Positions 16,679 through 24,652 of a stretch of 39,043 nucleotides of DNA are shown piece after piece. The stretch's first letter is position 1. Every line of letters starts with the position of its first letter. A model generated the notes under the pieces. That model saw only the letters and a program-made list of their open reading frames with translations, was not told where the DNA came from and did no database searches. The translations under genes and the position numbers were made by a program. Source of the DNA: Bacteroidota bacterium (GTDB lineage: Bacteria; Bacteroidota; Bacteroidia; Bacteroidales; WCHB1-69); contig JAGVVH010000116.1 in the NCBI GenBank assembly GCA_019135895.1, forward strand, positions 1 to 39,043, given 5' to 3'.

Positions 16679-17461
16679 ATGATGAAAAAAACAAGTTTAA
16701 TTATTCTCTTTATTTTTTCCTTCCTTAGCCTTTTCTCTCAACAGAAAAATTACAGTTCGACTGTTTTTGATGGTATTACTTTTACTCCGATTTCCGGAGC
16801 AAATATTTATAATTTAAACACCAAACGCTATACATTTAGTGATAATAATGGTAATTTTACTATTCCGGTGAATGTTAATGATACACTGATAATATCCAAA
16901 TCAATATATAGACAAATAATTGTTGTTGTTTCAAAAAAAAATTTGGATCTCTTTAAAGAGGATTATTATTTATATTATAAGGCAATATTACTTAAAGAAG
17001 TAAAAGTTATTTCATTAAATCCAAATTATGAACAATTTAAAAGAGAATTGGTACAAATGAAATTACCCGATATTTATAAAAACTTGGATGGAATAGAAAT
17101 AACAGAACAAGATAAAATAAATGCTGAATATTCAACAAAAGGACCTAATTTATTGAGAAATACCGCCTTATCAAGTCCCATAACATATTTGTATAATTCT
17201 TTCAGTAAAAAGGCAAAAATAAAACAACTTTATAGTGAAATGCTTCAGTATGAGGAAGAAATTGAAAAGGTTCCTTCAAAATATAACAGGGAAATTGTTT
17301 CTGAAATTACGGGACTTAAAGGTGATAAACTTATGGAATTTATGGTTTTTTGTAAATTTAGCTATTATGATATAATACGATGGTCTGAGCAAGAAATTGT
17401 GAATACTATTAAAAGTAAATACTTTGAATATCAATATTATAAAGCACAAAATGAGGAATAA
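16679..17461 (+). CDS. Secreted protein with carboxypeptidase-like regulatory (CarboxypepD_reg-like) domain
   Basis: The 260-residue protein has a signal peptide (about 1-21, ending LFSQQ). It then has a transthyretin-like beta domain: the segment SSTVFDGITFTPISGANIYN, followed by YTFSDNNGNFTIPVNVNDTL, the typical peptidase-associated/CarboxypepD_reg-like pattern seen at the N-terminus of TonB-dependent transporters. The rest (about 110-260) is a charged helical region with no domain I recognise, containing LKGDKLMEFMVFCKFSYYDI. Many stand-alone proteins of this kind occur in Bacteroidota and their function is unknown. A small membrane-protein gene starts one base after its stop. The gene is more AT-rich than the housekeeping genes around it. 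Confidence 0.75.
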   Translation: MMKKTSLIILFIFSFLSLFSQQKNYSSTVFDGITFTPISGANIYNLNTKRYTFSDNNGNFTIPVNVNDTLIISKSIYRQIIVVVSKKNLDLFKEDYYLYYKAILLKEVKVISLNPNYEQFKRELVQMKLPDIYKNLDGIEITEQDKINAEYSTKGPNLLRNTALSSPITYLYNSFSKKAKIKQLYSEMLQYEEEIEKVPSKYNREIVSEITGLKGDKLMEFMVFCKFSYYDIIRWSEQEIVNTIKSKYFEYQYYKAQNEE

Positions 17462-17462
17462 T

Positions 17463-17702
17463 ATGAAATTGAAAAATTTAAAAAAATATTTTACTTTACT
17501 CCATATAATTGGAATTGTTTTGGGAATGGTTGTTAGTTTATTATATTGGTATAAATCAGGAAGAAATAGTGATAATATTTTTAGAAGTAATATAATCATT
17601 ATTTTAACTTGGGGAATTTTATCGGGCTATTTTGTTTTTGACATAATTAACAGCATGAGAAAAAACAGAAAAGAAGAAGAATGTAAAAGCAATAAAAAAT
17701 AA
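17463..17702 (+). CDS. Small two-helix membrane protein of unknown function
   Basis: From the ATG at 17463 the product is 79 residues with two hydrophobic helices (about 11-27 and 37-56) and a positively charged C-terminal tail (MRKNRKEEECKSNKK), so both ends are predicted in the cytoplasm. The frame is open further upstream, but the ATG at 17463 begins one base after the stop of the preceding gene, and a GAGGA-like sequence lies just upstream, so translational coupling is likely. I do not recognise the family. Its position between a secreted domain protein and an MFS transporter gives no clear clue. Confidence 0.6.
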   Translation: MKLKNLKKYFTLLHIIGIVLGMVVSLLYWYKSGRNSDNIFRSNIIIILTWGILSGYFVFDIINSMRKNRKEEECKSNKK

Positions 17703-17705
17703 TTG

Positions 17706-17713
17706 TAGATTTG
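17706..17713 (+). promoter_or_regulatory. -7 box for the MFS transporter gene
   Basis: TAGATTTG matches TAnnTTTG and lies 39 bases before the start codon at 17753. It is just after the stop of the small membrane protein. No convincing -33 element is visible. Confidence 0.5.
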
Positions 17714-17752
17714 CGCCTCAAAAAAATAATGTAAACAATAAAAATAAAATTT

Positions 17753-19138
17753 ATGACTGAAAAAGTAAACAAACTAATGAGGGAAATACCGGCATTGCGC
17801 TGGACAGCCTTGATATTATTAGCATCTATGATGTTTTTTGCGTATATGTTTGTAGATGTTTTATCTCCTTTAAAAACTCTTTTGGAAACAGAACGCGGAT
17901 GGAATTCAGGAGCGTTTGGAACAGAAGAAGGATCCGAATATTTTTTAAATGTTTTTGCTTTTTTTCTAATATTTGCAGGAATTATTCTTGATAAATTAGG
18001 GATACGTTTTACGGCCTTGTTATCTGCAGTCATTATGATTCTTGGAGCCAGCATAAAATATTATGCAATTAGCGATGCATTTATAGGAACAGGCTTAGAA
18101 ACATGGCTTAACTCCTGGTGGGTTGATTTTCCAGCTTCCGCAAAACTTGCTTCTTTAGGCTTTATGATTTTTGGCGGTGGTGCTGAAATGGCCGGAATTA
18201 CAGTATCAAAGGCAATTGTAAAATGGTTTAAAGGCAAAGAATTGGCTCTTGCTATGGGAATTGAAATGGCAATAGCACGATTAGGAGTATTTGCTATTTT
18301 CAGAATTTCTCCGCGAATTGCCGATAGATTTAATGACGTAAGTAGTTCAACACTCTTTTGTTTAATTTTACTTTTTATCGGTTTTATTTGCTTTATTGTC
18401 TATACTATTATGGATAAAAAATTAGATAAACAGATGGGCGAAAGCGGAATTGAACCGGAAGATCCATTCAGAATAAGTGATATTGGGAAGTTGTTTACCA
18501 GCAAAACATTTTTGATTGTTGCCGGATTGTGTGTATTGTATTATTCTGCCATATTTCCCTTCCAGAAATTTGCTGCAAACATGCTGGAATGTCGTTTAAA
18601 TATTTCTAGTACAGCTGCAAGTGATATTTTTTCCTATTTTCCAATTGGAGCCATGATATTAACTCCATTATTAGGATCTTTTATTGACAACAAAGGCAAG
18701 GGAGCTTCTATGTTGATTTTAGGGGCAATATTGATGTTTTGTTGTCATTTAATTTTTGCTTTGGTGCCGGCCGAATACTTTACCAAGCCTGTTGCATATT
18801 CTGCAATTGTTATTTTAGGTGTTAGTTTTTCTTTAGTTCCGGCAGCATTATGGCCATCAGTTCCTAAGTTGGTTGAAAATAGATATTTGGGTTCAGCTTA
18901 TTCTGTTATTTTTTGGATTCAAAATATTGGTTTGTTAAGCTTCCCAATGATTATAGGATATGTCTTGACGGCAACAAATACAGGCGTGACCGATCCACGA
19001 AACTATAATTATACTGTTCCTATGTTAATCTTTGCCAGTTTGGGTGTTTTAGCCTTTTTGCTAGGGGTGTGGTTAAAAGTAGAAGACAAGAAAAAAGGTT
19101 ATGGCTTGGAAATGCCAAATATTAAGAAAGCAGAATAA
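17753..19138 (+). CDS. Major facilitator superfamily transporter
   Basis: The 461-residue protein has about 12 hydrophobic segments with the MFS loop signature after helix 2 (LDKLGIRFTALLSAVIMILG) and a helix-4/5 region AEMAGITVSKAIVKWFKGKE that recalls MFSD1-like carriers. The loop after helix 3 (about 120-135) carries WLNSWWVDFPA, and helix 7 follows a charged linker (about 220-250). The C-terminus is lysine-rich. The substrate cannot be inferred; homologues I recall in Bacteroidota are annotated only as MFS transporters. It stands as a single gene with its own -7 box and a strong terminator downstream. Confidence 0.85.
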   Translation: MTEKVNKLMREIPALRWTALILLASMMFFAYMFVDVLSPLKTLLETERGWNSGAFGTEEGSEYFLNVFAFFLIFAGIILDKLGIRFTALLSAVIMILGASIKYYAISDAFIGTGLETWLNSWWVDFPASAKLASLGFMIFGGGAEMAGITVSKAIVKWFKGKELALAMGIEMAIARLGVFAIFRISPRIADRFNDVSSSTLFCLILLFIGFICFIVYTIMDKKLDKQMGESGIEPEDPFRISDIGKLFTSKTFLIVAGLCVLYYSAIFPFQKFAANMLECRLNISSTAASDIFSYFPIGAMILTPLLGSFIDNKGKGASMLILGAILMFCCHLIFALVPAEYFTKPVAYSAIVILGVSFSLVPAALWPSVPKLVENRYLGSAYSVIFWIQNIGLLSFPMIIGYVLTATNTGVTDPRNYNYTVPMLIFASLGVLAFLLGVWLKVEDKKKGYGLEMPNIKKAE

Positions 19139-19155
19139 ATTATAAGTTTTTTCGT

Positions 19156-19200
19156 TTAAAGGTTTAAGCAATCGAAAGGTTTCTTAAACCTTTAATTTTT
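19156..19200 (+). terminator. Rho-independent terminator after the MFS gene
   Basis: AAAGGTTTAAG (19158-19168) pairs perfectly with CTTAAACCTTT (19183-19193), extended by two T-A pairs, over a 14-base loop, and ends in AATTTTT. The next gene begins 13 bases after it. Confidence 0.8.
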
Positions 19201-19212
19201 AGTTCAAGAATA

Positions 19213-20196
19213 ATGAAGCATACAACAAAACTTAGTATTTCTATTTCTTTATTTCTTTTTCTTGCTGTTTTGTTTGCATTTGGGTACAAATACACTTCTG
19301 AAAACATCAACACGGAAGATGCACCTGATTATTATGAAAATATGATTGCGGCGCCCTATATTCCCCAAACAATATCTTTTGCCGGAGAAGAGGTGCCGGT
19401 AGAAATTTACTGGGTGCGAGAAGCCTTGGATAAAGAGTTAATAATAAATTGCTATCAACATTCAAGAACGTTGCAGATTTTCAAAAAATCAGGAAGATAT
19501 TTTCCGGTTATTGAAAAAATTCTTGAGGAAGAGGGCGTTCCAAAAGATTTTAAATATCTCTGTGTTGCCGAAAGCGGTCTTGACAACGTTGTATCCCCTG
19601 CTGAAGCCAGCGGTTTTTGGCAATTTATTGAAACAACCGGAAGAAACTATGGCCTTGAAATCAACACAGAGGTAGATGAAAGATATGATGTTGAAAAAGC
19701 TACACGTGCAGCTTGTCGTTATTTAAAAGGATGTAAGGAACGCCTAGGGAGTTGGTCGATGGCTGCTGCTGCCTATAACATGGGGGAGGCCGGTGTTGTT
19801 AGTGCTTCAGAAAATCAACAGACCAACAGTTGCTGGGAATTGCACTTAAATCAGGAAACAGCAAGATATTTATACCTGATTCTATCCTATAAGTTAATTT
19901 TTGAGAACCCACGACAATATGGGATAACTCTTAAAAATGCCGATCTCTATTATCCCGTTCCCTATGTTGAAATAACTGTAAATTCAACCATCCCTGATTT
20001 ATACCTATTTGCCAGAGAACATAATATTTTATACCGCGAATTAAAATCTCTTAATCCTTGGTTAAGAAGCACAAAACTTACTGTTAAAACAAAAACCTAT
20101 ACCATAAAAATACCTCAAAAGACAAAGTTGCTTTATCAATATTTATACAAAGACCTTAAAAATCCTTTTGAATTACTGGGCGATACTCTGTTTTAG
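19213..20196 (+). CDS. Lytic transglycosylase with SLT (GH23) domain, MltD-like
   Basis: The 327-residue protein has an N-terminal signal/anchor helix (about 7-25) and an SLT domain at about 95-225. The catalytic glutamate is Glu120 in LCVAESGLDN, with the supporting motifs SGFWQFIETTGRNYGLEI and AAAAYNMGEAGV. The C-terminal part (about 250-320) resembles a degenerate LysM-like segment (YRELKSLNPWLRSTKLTV). These enzymes cleave the MurNAc-GlcNAc bond with formation of 1,6-anhydro-MurNAc in cell-wall turnover. It starts 13 bases after the preceding terminator and no separate promoter box is obvious. The next gene, a lipoprotein, follows after 55 bases. Confidence 0.92.
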   Translation: MKHTTKLSISISLFLFLAVLFAFGYKYTSENINTEDAPDYYENMIAAPYIPQTISFAGEEVPVEIYWVREALDKELIINCYQHSRTLQIFKKSGRYFPVIEKILEEEGVPKDFKYLCVAESGLDNVVSPAEASGFWQFIETTGRNYGLEINTEVDERYDVEKATRAACRYLKGCKERLGSWSMAAAAYNMGEAGVVSASENQQTNSCWELHLNQETARYLYLILSYKLIFENPRQYGITLKNADLYYPVPYVEITVNSTIPDLYLFAREHNILYRELKSLNPWLRSTKLTVKTKTYTIKIPQKTKLLYQYLYKDLKNPFELLGDTLF

Positions 20197-20251
20197 AAAC
20201 AATCATTAAGTAACATCATAAATCAAAAATTTGTTTTAATTTATTTTAAAT

Positions 20252-20626
20252 ATGAAAAAGATACTTTATTTTATGATTGCCCTTATGGTAATCACATTTT
20301 ATTCTTGTTCTCCCAATACCCCACAGGGCGTTGTAAAAACATATCTTAAAGAAATTAAAAAAGGCGAATATGAAAAAGCGATTTCCAATTTTGACATTAC
20401 AGACTCTTTAAGTCAGAAAAATGTGAAAATGATAGCAGGAGTTCTTGATAATGAGATCTCTTCAAAGAATGGGATATCCAAATTTAAAATCACAAAGCAA
20501 AAACTCTCAGAAAACAAAAACTCCGGAAATGTTGAGGCAAAAGTATATTATTGCAACAACACCGAAGATGTGCTTAATTTTCAGATGATTAAGATAGAGG
20601 GAAAATGGAAAATTAAAGCAAAATAG
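20252..20626 (+). CDS. DUF4878-type lipoprotein (NTF2-like fold)
   Basis: The 124-residue protein has a lipoprotein signal peptide with lipobox FYSC (Cys19). Its mature part begins with the DUF4878 pattern TPQGVVKTYLKEIKKGEYEK and ends with MIKIEGKWKIKAK, the short beta-strand finish typical of NTF2-like lipoproteins. These are common in Bacteroidota and their role is unknown. It sits between the lytic transglycosylase and uvrA and is probably attached to the cell envelope. Confidence 0.82.
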   Translation: MKKILYFMIALMVITFYSCSPNTPQGVVKTYLKEIKKGEYEKAISNFDITDSLSQKNVKMIAGVLDNEISSKNGISKFKITKQKLSENKNSGNVEAKVYYCNNTEDVLNFQMIKIEGKWKIKAK

Positions 20627-20686
20627 AAGAAGAATTGCCCTCCAAATTTTTCATGTTTATTGACAGAATATAATCAACAAAAATTG

Positions 20687-20694
20687 TATTTTTG
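20687..20694 (+). promoter_or_regulatory. -7 box for uvrA operon
   Basis: TATTTTTG matches TAnnTTTG, 42 bases before the preferred uvrA start. A TTG at 20660-20662 lies 24 bases upstream, longer than the usual 19-21, so the -33 assignment is weak. Confidence 0.5.
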
Positions 20695-20736
20695 CATTCC
20701 CTTATTTTGAGATAGAAAGATTTGGTCATTTCATAT

Positions 20737-23565
20737 ATGAAAGATAATACTTATGCCGAAGACGAACTGATAATAGTTGGTGCCAGGGAGAATAATTTAA
20801 AAAATGTATCATTATCAATACCCCAACACAAGCTTGTGGTTATTACCGGCTTAAGTGGAAGTGGAAAATCATCACTTGCATTCGACACCATTTATGCAGA
20901 AGGTCAGCGACGCTATATGGAGACCTTTTCGGCCTATGCCCGCCAGTTTATCGGCCATCTTCAACACCCTGATGTCGATAAAATTTCAGGGTTAAATCCA
21001 GTGATTTCTATTGAACAAAAAACCGTCAACAAAAATCCCCGATCTACCGTAGGCACTATTACAGAGGTTTATGATTTTCTTCGGTTGCTTTATGCCCGTG
21101 TTGCAGATGCTTTTTCATACGAAACAGAGGAAAAAATGGTTCGTTATAGCGAAAAGGAGTTGATTGATCTTATTTTAAATATTTACGAGGAAAAAAACAT
21201 TACTTTACTTGCACCAATAGTAAAACGAAGAAAAGGTCACTATAAAGAACTTTTTGAAACAATCCGAAAAAAGGGTTTCTCTAAAGTACGAATTGACGGA
21301 GAAATTCGAGATTTGATGCTTAACATGCAAGTGGACAGGTATAAAATCCACGATATTGAAGTTGTTGTTGATACATTGGTTGTAAGAGATCTTTCCAAAC
21401 CCCGCTTAATCAATAGCTTGCGGCTTGCTCTTAAACATGGCAAAGGAGTTTTGTTGGTTTTAAACAATGAAAATGGCGAATTGAAGAACTATAGCAAGTA
21501 TTTAATGTGTCCCACAACCGGGATTTCATATCCGGAGCCGGAGCCGAACACTTTTTCTTTTAATTCACCATACGGAGCCTGTGAGAAATGCAATGGGCTT
21601 GGTTATATAACAGAAATTGATTTAAAAAAGATAATCCCCGACAACTCTTTGTCTATTAAAGAGGGGGCCATAATACCCTTGGGTCCACAAAAGAACAGTG
21701 CTGTTTTCAGACAAATAGAAGCTCTTAGCGAAAAATACGGCTTTTCATTGTCAGCCCCCATAAGCACACTTTCAGAGCAACACCTTAACATCTTATTATA
21801 TGGGAGCGAAGAGGCGCTTTACATCAGTCATGAAATTTCCGGGTTGGCACCAAGCAAAGAATATTTTAATGGAATCGTCAGTTTTATGCAGGAGTATGAC
21901 TATGAATCTGCTCCGGCCTCAATACAAAAATGGATCAATCAATTTCTTGATGAAAAATTATGCCCGGACTGTCATGGAACAAGATTAAAGAAAGAATCTC
22001 GTTATTTTAAAATTGGAGGCAAAAATATCGTTGATTTATCTGTAATGGATCTTTCTGAGCTTGCAGAATGGATTGACAATTGTAGCCAATGGCTGGACGA
22101 ACGTAAACAACAAATATCTTACGAAATAATTAGGGAAATATCTTTACGGCTAAAATTTCTAAATGATGTCGGAATACAATATTTATCATTGAACAGATCC
22201 TCAAAAAGCCTTTCCGGAGGGGAGGCGCAGCGCATCCGACTTGCAACCCAGATTAGTTCGCAGCTCGTTAATGTTCTTTATATTCTTGATGAACCAAGCA
22301 TAGGATTGCACCAAAAGGATAATCATCGTTTAATTAAATCGATGAAAGAGTTAAGAGATCATGACAACTCCATAATTGTGGTAGAACACGACAAGGACAT
22401 GATGAAAGCAGCCGACCATATTATAGACATTGGTCCGGCGGCAGGTGAACACGGTGGAGAAATTGTAGCAACCGGTAATTACGAAGATATTTTAAAATCA
22501 AATTCATTAACAGCTGATTATCTTAATGGGAAGAAAAAAATTGACATTCCTTCAAAAAGACGTAGTGGCTCGGGAAAAAAACTAACCTTAATAGGAGCTA
22601 ACGGGAACAATCTTAAAAACATCAATATCTCTTTTCCTTTAGGAACATTTATCTGTATAACAGGAGTTTCGGGAAGCGGAAAGTCGACACTTATAAACAA
22701 CACATTATATCCTATTTTGAGTCAGCGTTTTTATCGATCTGACCAACAACCGCTTCCTTTTGATAAGCTAAAGGGAATAGAATATGTTGATAAGGTAATC
22801 GAAATTGACCAACAACCCATAGGAAGAACCCCGCGTTCAAACCCCGCTACATATGTGGGGGTTTTTGATGAAATAAGACAACTCTTTTCCGGCTTACCCG
22901 AGGCCAAAATAAGAGGGTATAAGTCAGGGAGGTTTTCATTTAATGTAAAAGGCGGCCGGTGCGAAAATTGCAAAGGAGGTGGCGTTAAAAATATTGAGAT
23001 GAATTTTCTCCCCGATGTATATGTAACGTGCGAGACCTGTAATGGAAAAAGATACAATGATGAAACACTGGAAATTAGATATAAAGGAAAATCTATTTTT
23101 GATGTGTTGGAAATGGATATTGAAACCGCTCTTGACTTTTTTGAAAACATTCCCTCTATTGTATTAAAACTGAAAACAATGTTGGATGTCGGACTCGGAT
23201 ACATTAAACTCGGACAATCGTCTACAACTCTTTCAGGGGGGGAAGCCCAGCGGGTCAAACTGGCCACTGAACTTTGTAAAAAAGATACCGGCAATACAGT
23301 TTATGTTCTTGATGAACCTACAACCGGACTTCATTTTCACGACATAGACATTTTGCTGAAAGTTCTTTATAGGCTTGTGGATATGGGGAATACGGTAATT
23401 GTTATTGAACACAACATGGATGTTATTAAAGTGGCAGATTGGATTATTGACCTTGGACCGGAAGGTGGAAAAAATGGAGGAGAAATAATCGCAACAGGTA
23501 CACCGGAAGAGATTGTGTCTAAAAAAATAGGATATACAGCAGAATATCTTGCAGAATGGTTATAA
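20737..23565 (+). CDS. uvrA: Excinuclease ABC subunit A
   Basis: From the ATG at 20737 the protein is 942 residues; an ATG five codons earlier is possible. UvrA is the damage-sensing ATPase of nucleotide excision repair. Both ABC modules are complete: Walker A GLSGSGKS (38-45), signature SLSGGEAQRIRLA with ILDEPSIGLH, the second Walker A GVSGSGKST, and LSGGEAQRVKLA with VLDEPTTGLH. Zinc modules are seen as CPDCHGT and CENCKGGG/CETCNGK. In the first zinc site the pattern is Cys258-P-T-Thr261 then Cys282-x2-Cys285, so one usual cysteine is threonine; I recall CPTTG in other Bacteroidota UvrA proteins. It heads an operon with the kinase (12 bases on) and dCMP deaminase. Confidence 0.97.
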   Translation: MKDNTYAEDELIIVGARENNLKNVSLSIPQHKLVVITGLSGSGKSSLAFDTIYAEGQRRYMETFSAYARQFIGHLQHPDVDKISGLNPVISIEQKTVNKNPRSTVGTITEVYDFLRLLYARVADAFSYETEEKMVRYSEKELIDLILNIYEEKNITLLAPIVKRRKGHYKELFETIRKKGFSKVRIDGEIRDLMLNMQVDRYKIHDIEVVVDTLVVRDLSKPRLINSLRLALKHGKGVLLVLNNENGELKNYSKYLMCPTTGISYPEPEPNTFSFNSPYGACEKCNGLGYITEIDLKKIIPDNSLSIKEGAIIPLGPQKNSAVFRQIEALSEKYGFSLSAPISTLSEQHLNILLYGSEEALYISHEISGLAPSKEYFNGIVSFMQEYDYESAPASIQKWINQFLDEKLCPDCHGTRLKKESRYFKIGGKNIVDLSVMDLSELAEWIDNCSQWLDERKQQISYEIIREISLRLKFLNDVGIQYLSLNRSSKSLSGGEAQRIRLATQISSQLVNVLYILDEPSIGLHQKDNHRLIKSMKELRDHDNSIIVVEHDKDMMKAADHIIDIGPAAGEHGGEIVATGNYEDILKSNSLTADYLNGKKKIDIPSKRRSGSGKKLTLIGANGNNLKNINISFPLGTFICITGVSGSGKSTLINNTLYPILSQRFYRSDQQPLPFDKLKGIEYVDKVIEIDQQPIGRTPRSNPATYVGVFDEIRQLFSGLPEAKIRGYKSGRFSFNVKGGRCENCKGGGVKNIEMNFLPDVYVTCETCNGKRYNDETLEIRYKGKSIFDVLEMDIETALDFFENIPSIVLKLKTMLDVGLGYIKLGQSSTTLSGGEAQRVKLATELCKKDTGNTVYVLDEPTTGLHFHDIDILLKVLYRLVDMGNTVIVIEHNMDVIKVADWIIDLGPEGGKNGGEIIATGTPEEIVSKKIGYTAEYLAEWL

Positions 23566-23577
23566 AACGTTTAAAGT

Positions 23578-24156
23578 ATGATTATTATTGGTATTACAGG
23601 AACATTGGGGGCAGGCAAGGGAACGATTGTTGAATATTTAGTGAAAAATCACGGATTTAAACACTATTCCGTGAGAGACTATATTGGAAATGAAATTAAA
23701 AAAAGAGGAAAAGAAATAAACAGAGATACTCTTGTTGAAGTTGCCAATGATTTGCGGGCGCATAATAGCCCTTCATTTATTACAGATGAATTATATAAAA
23801 TTGCGGTTTCTAAAGGAGAAAACGCCGTAATTGAAAGTATTCGCACACCGGGGGAAATAGAGTCTCTTAGAAGAAGCAAAAACTTTGTTTTATTAGCCGT
23901 TGATGCTCCGGTTGAAATACGTTATCAACGAATAATTTTGAGACAATCAGAAACGGACAGAGTTTCTGAAGAAACTTTCATTCAAAACGAAAAAAGAGAA
24001 ATGACCTCTACCGATCCCAATAAACAGAACCTATCAAAGTGCATTCTCGAGGCTGATTATTTGTTAAACAATGGTGGAAACAAAGAAGCGTTATACGAAC
24101 AACTTGAAAAGATATTAAATAAATTGTCAATCAACATCTTAAATAATGGAAAATAA
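23578..24156 (+). CDS. P-loop nucleotide kinase (dephospho-CoA kinase/dNMP kinase-like)
   Basis: The 192-residue protein starts with a Walker A motif GTLGAGKGT (8-16). It continues with the segment FKHYSVRDYIGNEIKKRGKE, a central VIESIRTPGEIESL strand-turn that fits the Walker B/DxR region of small kinases, and an Arg-rich lid (VEIRYQRIILRQSETDR). This is the AAA_18/AAA_33-type P-loop kinase family, related to dephospho-CoA kinase and to deoxynucleoside-monophosphate kinases. The substrate is not fixed. Its 3' end overlaps the dCMP deaminase gene by 11 bases and it follows uvrA by 12, so a deoxynucleotide substrate is a reasonable inference. Kinase-deaminase domain pairs also form the anti-phage protein DcdV/AvcD. 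Confidence 0.72.
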   Translation: MIIIGITGTLGAGKGTIVEYLVKNHGFKHYSVRDYIGNEIKKRGKEINRDTLVEVANDLRAHNSPSFITDELYKIAVSKGENAVIESIRTPGEIESLRRSKNFVLLAVDAPVEIRYQRIILRQSETDRVSEETFIQNEKREMTSTDPNKQNLSKCILEADYLLNNGGNKEALYEQLEKILNKLSINILNNGK

Positions 24157-24637
24157 TAAATATGTTCGTCCATCCTGGGATGATTATTTTATGGAAATTG
24201 CAAACACTGTGAGCAAACGCGCCACGTGTGATCGTGGCAGAAGTGGATGTGTTATTGTCAGAGACCGCCAAATTCTGGTGTCGGGCTATGTTGGATCTCC
24301 CAAGGGATTGCCACATTGTGATGAAATAGGACACCAACTTAAAAAAATGATTCACGAGGACGAATCAACTACCCAACATTGTGTGAGAACAGTTCATGCT
24401 GAGCAGAATGCAATTTGTCAGGCTGCCAAATTGGGAATATCATTAAACAAGGGAACTCTGTATTGTCGTATGACACCGTGTCGTGTGTGTGCAATGTTAA
24501 TTATAAACTGTGGAATAGAAAGGGTTGTCTGCGAAAAAAAATATCATGACGGGAAAGAATCTGAAGAGATGTTTAAAATGGCAGGCGTTAAGTTGGAGTA
24601 CTTTTCAGAAGAGATTCAACGTTATGATAAACAATAA
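24146..24637 (+). CDS. Deoxycytidylate (dCMP) deaminase family protein
   Basis: The 163-residue protein has the zinc-dependent deaminase core: His84-Ala-Glu86 (VHAEQNAI) as ligand and proton shuttle, and Pro111-Cys112-x2-Cys115 (TPCRVCAML) as the other ligands. The dCMP-deaminase substrate loop GYVGSPKGLPHCDE is present (47-60), and Asn in QNAI follows the family. It converts dCMP to dUMP, feeding thymidylate synthesis. ComEB is the Bacillus relative. The start overlaps the kinase gene by 11 bases, so coupled translation is likely. Convergent with the M23/LysM gene, with only 15 bases between the stops. Confidence 0.93.
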   Translation: MENNKYVRPSWDDYFMEIANTVSKRATCDRGRSGCVIVRDRQILVSGYVGSPKGLPHCDEIGHQLKKMIHEDESTTQHCVRTVHAEQNAICQAAKLGISLNKGTLYCRMTPCRVCAMLIINCGIERVVCEKKYHDGKESEEMFKMAGVKLEYFSEEIQRYDKQ

Positions 24638-24652
24638 CGAGGTACAAAAGCC

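Noticed and set aside
22731..23294. 187-codon open frame antisense to uvrA
   Set aside because: It lies wholly inside the uvrA second ABC module, which is clearly coding on the plus strand; the translation resembles no known protein.
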